Below, one piece after another: positions 60,241 through 64,000 of a stretch of DNA of 64,000 nt. The notes beneath the pieces are model-generated. The model was given only the letters and a program-made list of their open reading frames with translations. It made no database searches and was not told the origin of the DNA. Positions within the stretch are counted from its first letter, which is position 1; each line of letters opens with the position of its first letter. The DNA comes from Saururus chinensis. Taxonomy: Eukaryota; Streptophyta; Magnoliopsida; Piperales; Saururaceae. The DNA is taken from contig CP141145.1 of the NCBI GenBank assembly GCA_035235625.1, positions 24,058,563 to 24,122,562 of the forward strand, given 5' to 3'. A program made the position numbers and the translations under genes.

Positions 60241-60450
60241 AAAAAAACTCCAACAACAATCAAGACAGTCGCTCGAGGTAAAACTTTTTTTTTTAAATCT
60301 GAAGCCAATATAGATAGGGAAACATACAAAATCACTAGTCCAATATCTTCCACATGGCAAGCTAGATGCAATAGGGAACAACCTTGAAGACAAGCCACTA
60401 CTTCTTCTAACTCCACCTCCTCCTCCAGCAGATTGTATAGGAGTAGTGCC

Positions 60451-61690
60451 CAGGAAAGTTCATGTATTTTTCAAGAAAATTTCTTGATTCTTTCCTTTTT
60501 ATTTTTATTTTTGGGGGATTTATAGAGTTTGGGGTATACAGAATAGTTTTGGGGCTATGTAAAAAGTTATGTAGGGCCCACTGCAGGGTCGATTAAGTGG
60601 TGGAAGAACCCCTTAATTCAGGAGAGTCTAAGCCACTTAGGAATCCTTATCCTACTCGATTTAGTTCCTACCTAATTAAGCCCTAATTTCTCCTATATAA
60701 ATAGGAGTATTCCCCTTAATTTTAGCCTTTATTCTAGCCCTAATTGTGCCTTGGAAAACTTAGAATACATTGGGAGGAAGAAGGTGTTCGACGACGAAGC
60801 TTCGACGGTGGTGGATCTACAACAAACTGACAATTAAGGTAGGATCACTGTCTTAGTCTTCGAGTGGGAGATTAGTAGGGGTTTTGTTGATTAAATCTTA
60901 ATGTAATTTACATGAATAGTGATTTATGTAATAATTGTTCCCGCAATTTTGATGAACAATATTTTTGCAATCACTGTTCCCATAATTTTGATGAACAGTG
61001 ATTTTGGTAATAACAATGACTTCTACAATCACTGTTCTTGTATTTTTTTTAACAGTGATTTCTTATTGTAATTTTTATGAATTTGCCATACGACTGTTCT
61101 TGTATTTTTTTAAGAGTAATTTCTTATTGTAATTTTTATGAATCTTCCAGATGACTGTTGGCCGTTCCTTTTTCACCTGACGATCATACCTTCTCTTTCT
61201 ACCAAAAAAACCCAGTTGTTGGAATAAATCGACCAGGGTGTGCCCGCAGTCATCGGGGGAAACAAAAAAATGGGGGGCTTTTGAATCGAGAGACAATGTC
61301 GTCGGGTGGCCACCAAGGGCACTTCCGTAGGTGGCCCCTCTTCCGTTTTCGTGCATTTTGGCCGAAGCCCACTCTGTTGGCTGGAGTTTGTCGTTGGAGA
61401 GTGAAAAAGGCCTCTGTTTCGATTGTCCAACCGAGCTTTGGTGGTTGAGGTGGAATCGCGATGTAGGCCGCACGACGGCCGCCAAGCCTGGCTCTACCAC
61501 ATGTTTTCGGCCACAGGCCGCCATCGGAAAAGGGGGGGGACTTGGTCTTCCGGCTTCACCCACCACACCCCCAGCTGGTCATCTTCTAGAGGTAGAAGAT
61601 GACGAGTAGCTGGCTAGGCCTGTGGCCGGGTCTGCCGGACCCTGCCCGCCCAGTCAATTTGTCTAGTCCTGACTTTGACGATCATGTGAG
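60451..61690. other. LTR-like sequence, ends not set
   Basis: A CCTATATAAATAGGAG box at about 60693 is followed by leader-like sequence, then repeated GTAATTTTTATGAA words, and a GC-rich part (61150-61680) open in several frames without a known domain. It may be an LTR or a piece inside a CACTA element. Confidence 0.3.
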
Positions 61691-62297
61691 TTGAATGCTT
61701 GTTTCAATTAAATTGCAGCCCCTTCCTACCACATTTTCCTCTACATTCTTTACTTTACTAGTTATAAACCAGTGTTGCAAGGTTTTTATGTTTACATGGC
61801 CTACTTGGTACTACAAGTCATACAAGTCAGTTCAAATTTTCCTTATGATTGAATATGCATAAGAAGAGATCTGGGTATATCAAACACAAGCATAGAGCAG
61901 AAAAATAGATGCTAATGCTCAGGTATCAATAAGTTTAAACTGTGTATTTCATGTAAGGGTTTAACAGCAGGATCTCAAACATTCTATTTCCTTCATCACG
62001 TGTAATAACTTTATCTCAGGTGTCAAGTAATAAGTTGGCTGACTTGAAAAATTTTATGTAAAACTGATGGGGAACAGACTTCATGCAAGTACCCGAGAGA
62101 AAAGTAAGCCAAGGTTGGTCTACTGTTGAATCAATTAGATATGTTGCTGGTGATCCAATATAGTCATGGCTTCATGGTTTGCTATGTTTAACCATGAATT
62201 AATTCAACCATAAATGTTGAGGAGCCAAATTGAATCTGAAACCAATTAGGGGGCGGAACCAACAAACAATTGTGATGAACATATTTGGGATATGCAG

Positions 62298-62414
62298 GGT
62301 GGCTCATCCGCTGGAAAGCTTGACAAGAGAGATTGATTTACTGGATATAATACTTGCAAATAGGCCAAGGCTAGGTCCCAACAGCATTGAAACAGAGTTT
62401 GATGACCTGCCAAG
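62298..62414 (+). CDS. Orphan exon of an unrecognised gene
   Basis: 117 bp between a strong acceptor (GATATGCAG) and donor (AAG|GTAATC), reading VAHPLESLTREIDLLDIILA followed by NRPRLGPNSIETEFDDLPR without a stop. The composition is that of a real conserved protein, and the flanks look like introns. I do not know the family. If real, the gene runs on the plus strand, with other exons upstream or past the window end. Confidence 0.4.
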
Positions 62415-62784
62415 GTAATCCTTATCTGATCAATTCTAAGTTTCTAACTCTGTATGCTGCTTATTCTGTTATTTATCATTGATCAAGATCCACTACTCAG
62501 CAGATGACTATATTCTATGCTAGGCAAGTTCACATTTTTTATGATGTTCATCCAATGGTGAGGTCTTATTATATTTTTGGTAAAAATGCTTTCTTTTTTA
62601 TTTTATGATGATTTATTTTTATGAGATTAAGGAAACTAAACATTGTTGGTCCAATGATGATTTTTTTTATGAGATTAAGGAAACTAAACTTTGTATGCAA
62701 GAAATTCAATGAAATAAAAAATCTAAAGTATATAAGTTTTTTTTTAAATAATTCCAAATTTTAAAAAATATTTTTTTTAAATTA

Positions 62785-63010
62785 ACCAACAATGCGGCTT
62801 CAGCCGTCGTTGATGTCATTATTTAAAAAAAAATAATTTAATTTTTTTAAAATTAACCAATAGCGACGGCTTCGGCCGTTGCTGATGTCATTATTAAAAA
62901 AAATTAAAAAATGAACAACGACGAGGGTCTACATAGTCATCATTGAAAGTATTGATTATGTGATGGTTTCAGCCATCGCTAAAGAGGGGTTTCAGCGACG
63001 GTCTCTATGA
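62785..63010. repeat. CACTA-type subterminal motif cluster
   Basis: GCGACGGCTTCGGCCGTTGCTGATGTCATT-type words repeat (62790-62905), then TTCAGCCATCGCTAAAG and TTTCAGCGACGGT. These are typical internal repeats near CACTA ends. Confidence 0.55.
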
Positions 63011-63187
63011 CTGGGTCTAGGGCTATCAATGGGTAACCATTTACCCGCTTCACCCACTTGCCCAATCCGAAATTCGTGGGCGGGTAATTAATAAATGGGT
63101 AAAAGGTAAACTAAGTGGGTAATTTTACCCGCCCATTTATTACGTGGGTAGGGTATGGGTAACCCCTTATCCATACCCGTTACCCGA

Positions 63188-64000
<813 letters not shown>

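Larger units (their letters stand above)
54203..60450. repeat. Segmental duplication, copy B (lacks the P450)
   Basis: Collinear with copy A. Relative to A, the stretch 48976-51718 (the P450 unit) is replaced by 55418-55641, and about 2.6 kb of LTR-like sequence (56206-58796) stands where A has about 225 bp (52300-52528). Confidence 0.9.

Noticed and set aside
54203-60450. A second P450 pseudogene in duplication copy B
   Set aside because: No P450 coding sequence remains; homology ends at the stop codon and resumes upstream of the TATA box.

Overview
This window is nuclear DNA from a flowering plant. The genes are sparse, have introns, and sit in AT-rich sequence full of transposons. Three complete protein-coding genes stand out. 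Two of them point to a plant that makes benzylisoquinoline alkaloids (Ranunculales, a magnoliid or Nelumbo are the natural candidates; the window does not decide among them).

Layout. At 1-5 kb there are scraps of host genes: a possible RWD exon, an FLZ zinc-finger fragment and a coiled-coil fragment. At 5.6-7 kb lie a Harbinger-type and a Stowaway MITE. At 6.98-12.53 kb is the key locus: a CYP80B-like P450 (minus strand, likely N-methylcoclaurine 3'-hydroxylase) head-to-head with a plant O-methyltransferase (plus strand, closest from memory to 3'-hydroxy-N-methylcoclaurine 4'-O-methyltransferase). The 1.7 kb between them carries two G-boxes, W-boxes and a tandem repeat. These two families catalyse consecutive steps towards (S)-reticuline. 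From 13 to 36 kb there are repeats: a solo Ty3-like LTR, two palindromic arrays, a 165-bp tandem repeat, a broken HSP70 gene, hAT elements with clear 8-bp target duplications, and a Ty1/copia fossil between two copies of an F-box/kelch-like gene fragment.

At 36.5-43.8 kb a dead group-D MAP kinase gene is split by a 5.6-kb CACTA element (near-matching ends, 3-bp target duplication) that carries an ATG18a exon and a GRAS-like fragment. A decayed two-gene PIF/Harbinger transposon and a second CACTA fragment follow (44-47 kb). At 47.8-60.5 kb there is a tandem segmental duplication. The first copy holds an intact two-exon CYP71-family P450 (minus strand). In the second copy the stretch from just upstream of the TATA box to the stop codon is missing and replaced by about 224 bp of a dispersed repeat. 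The last 3.5 kb holds LTR-like sequence, CACTA-type motifs, one well-spliced orphan exon and a 102-bp TA microsatellite.

All family names come from reading motifs and from memory of the families; no search or alignment was run. Percent identities, ages and expression are therefore not given.
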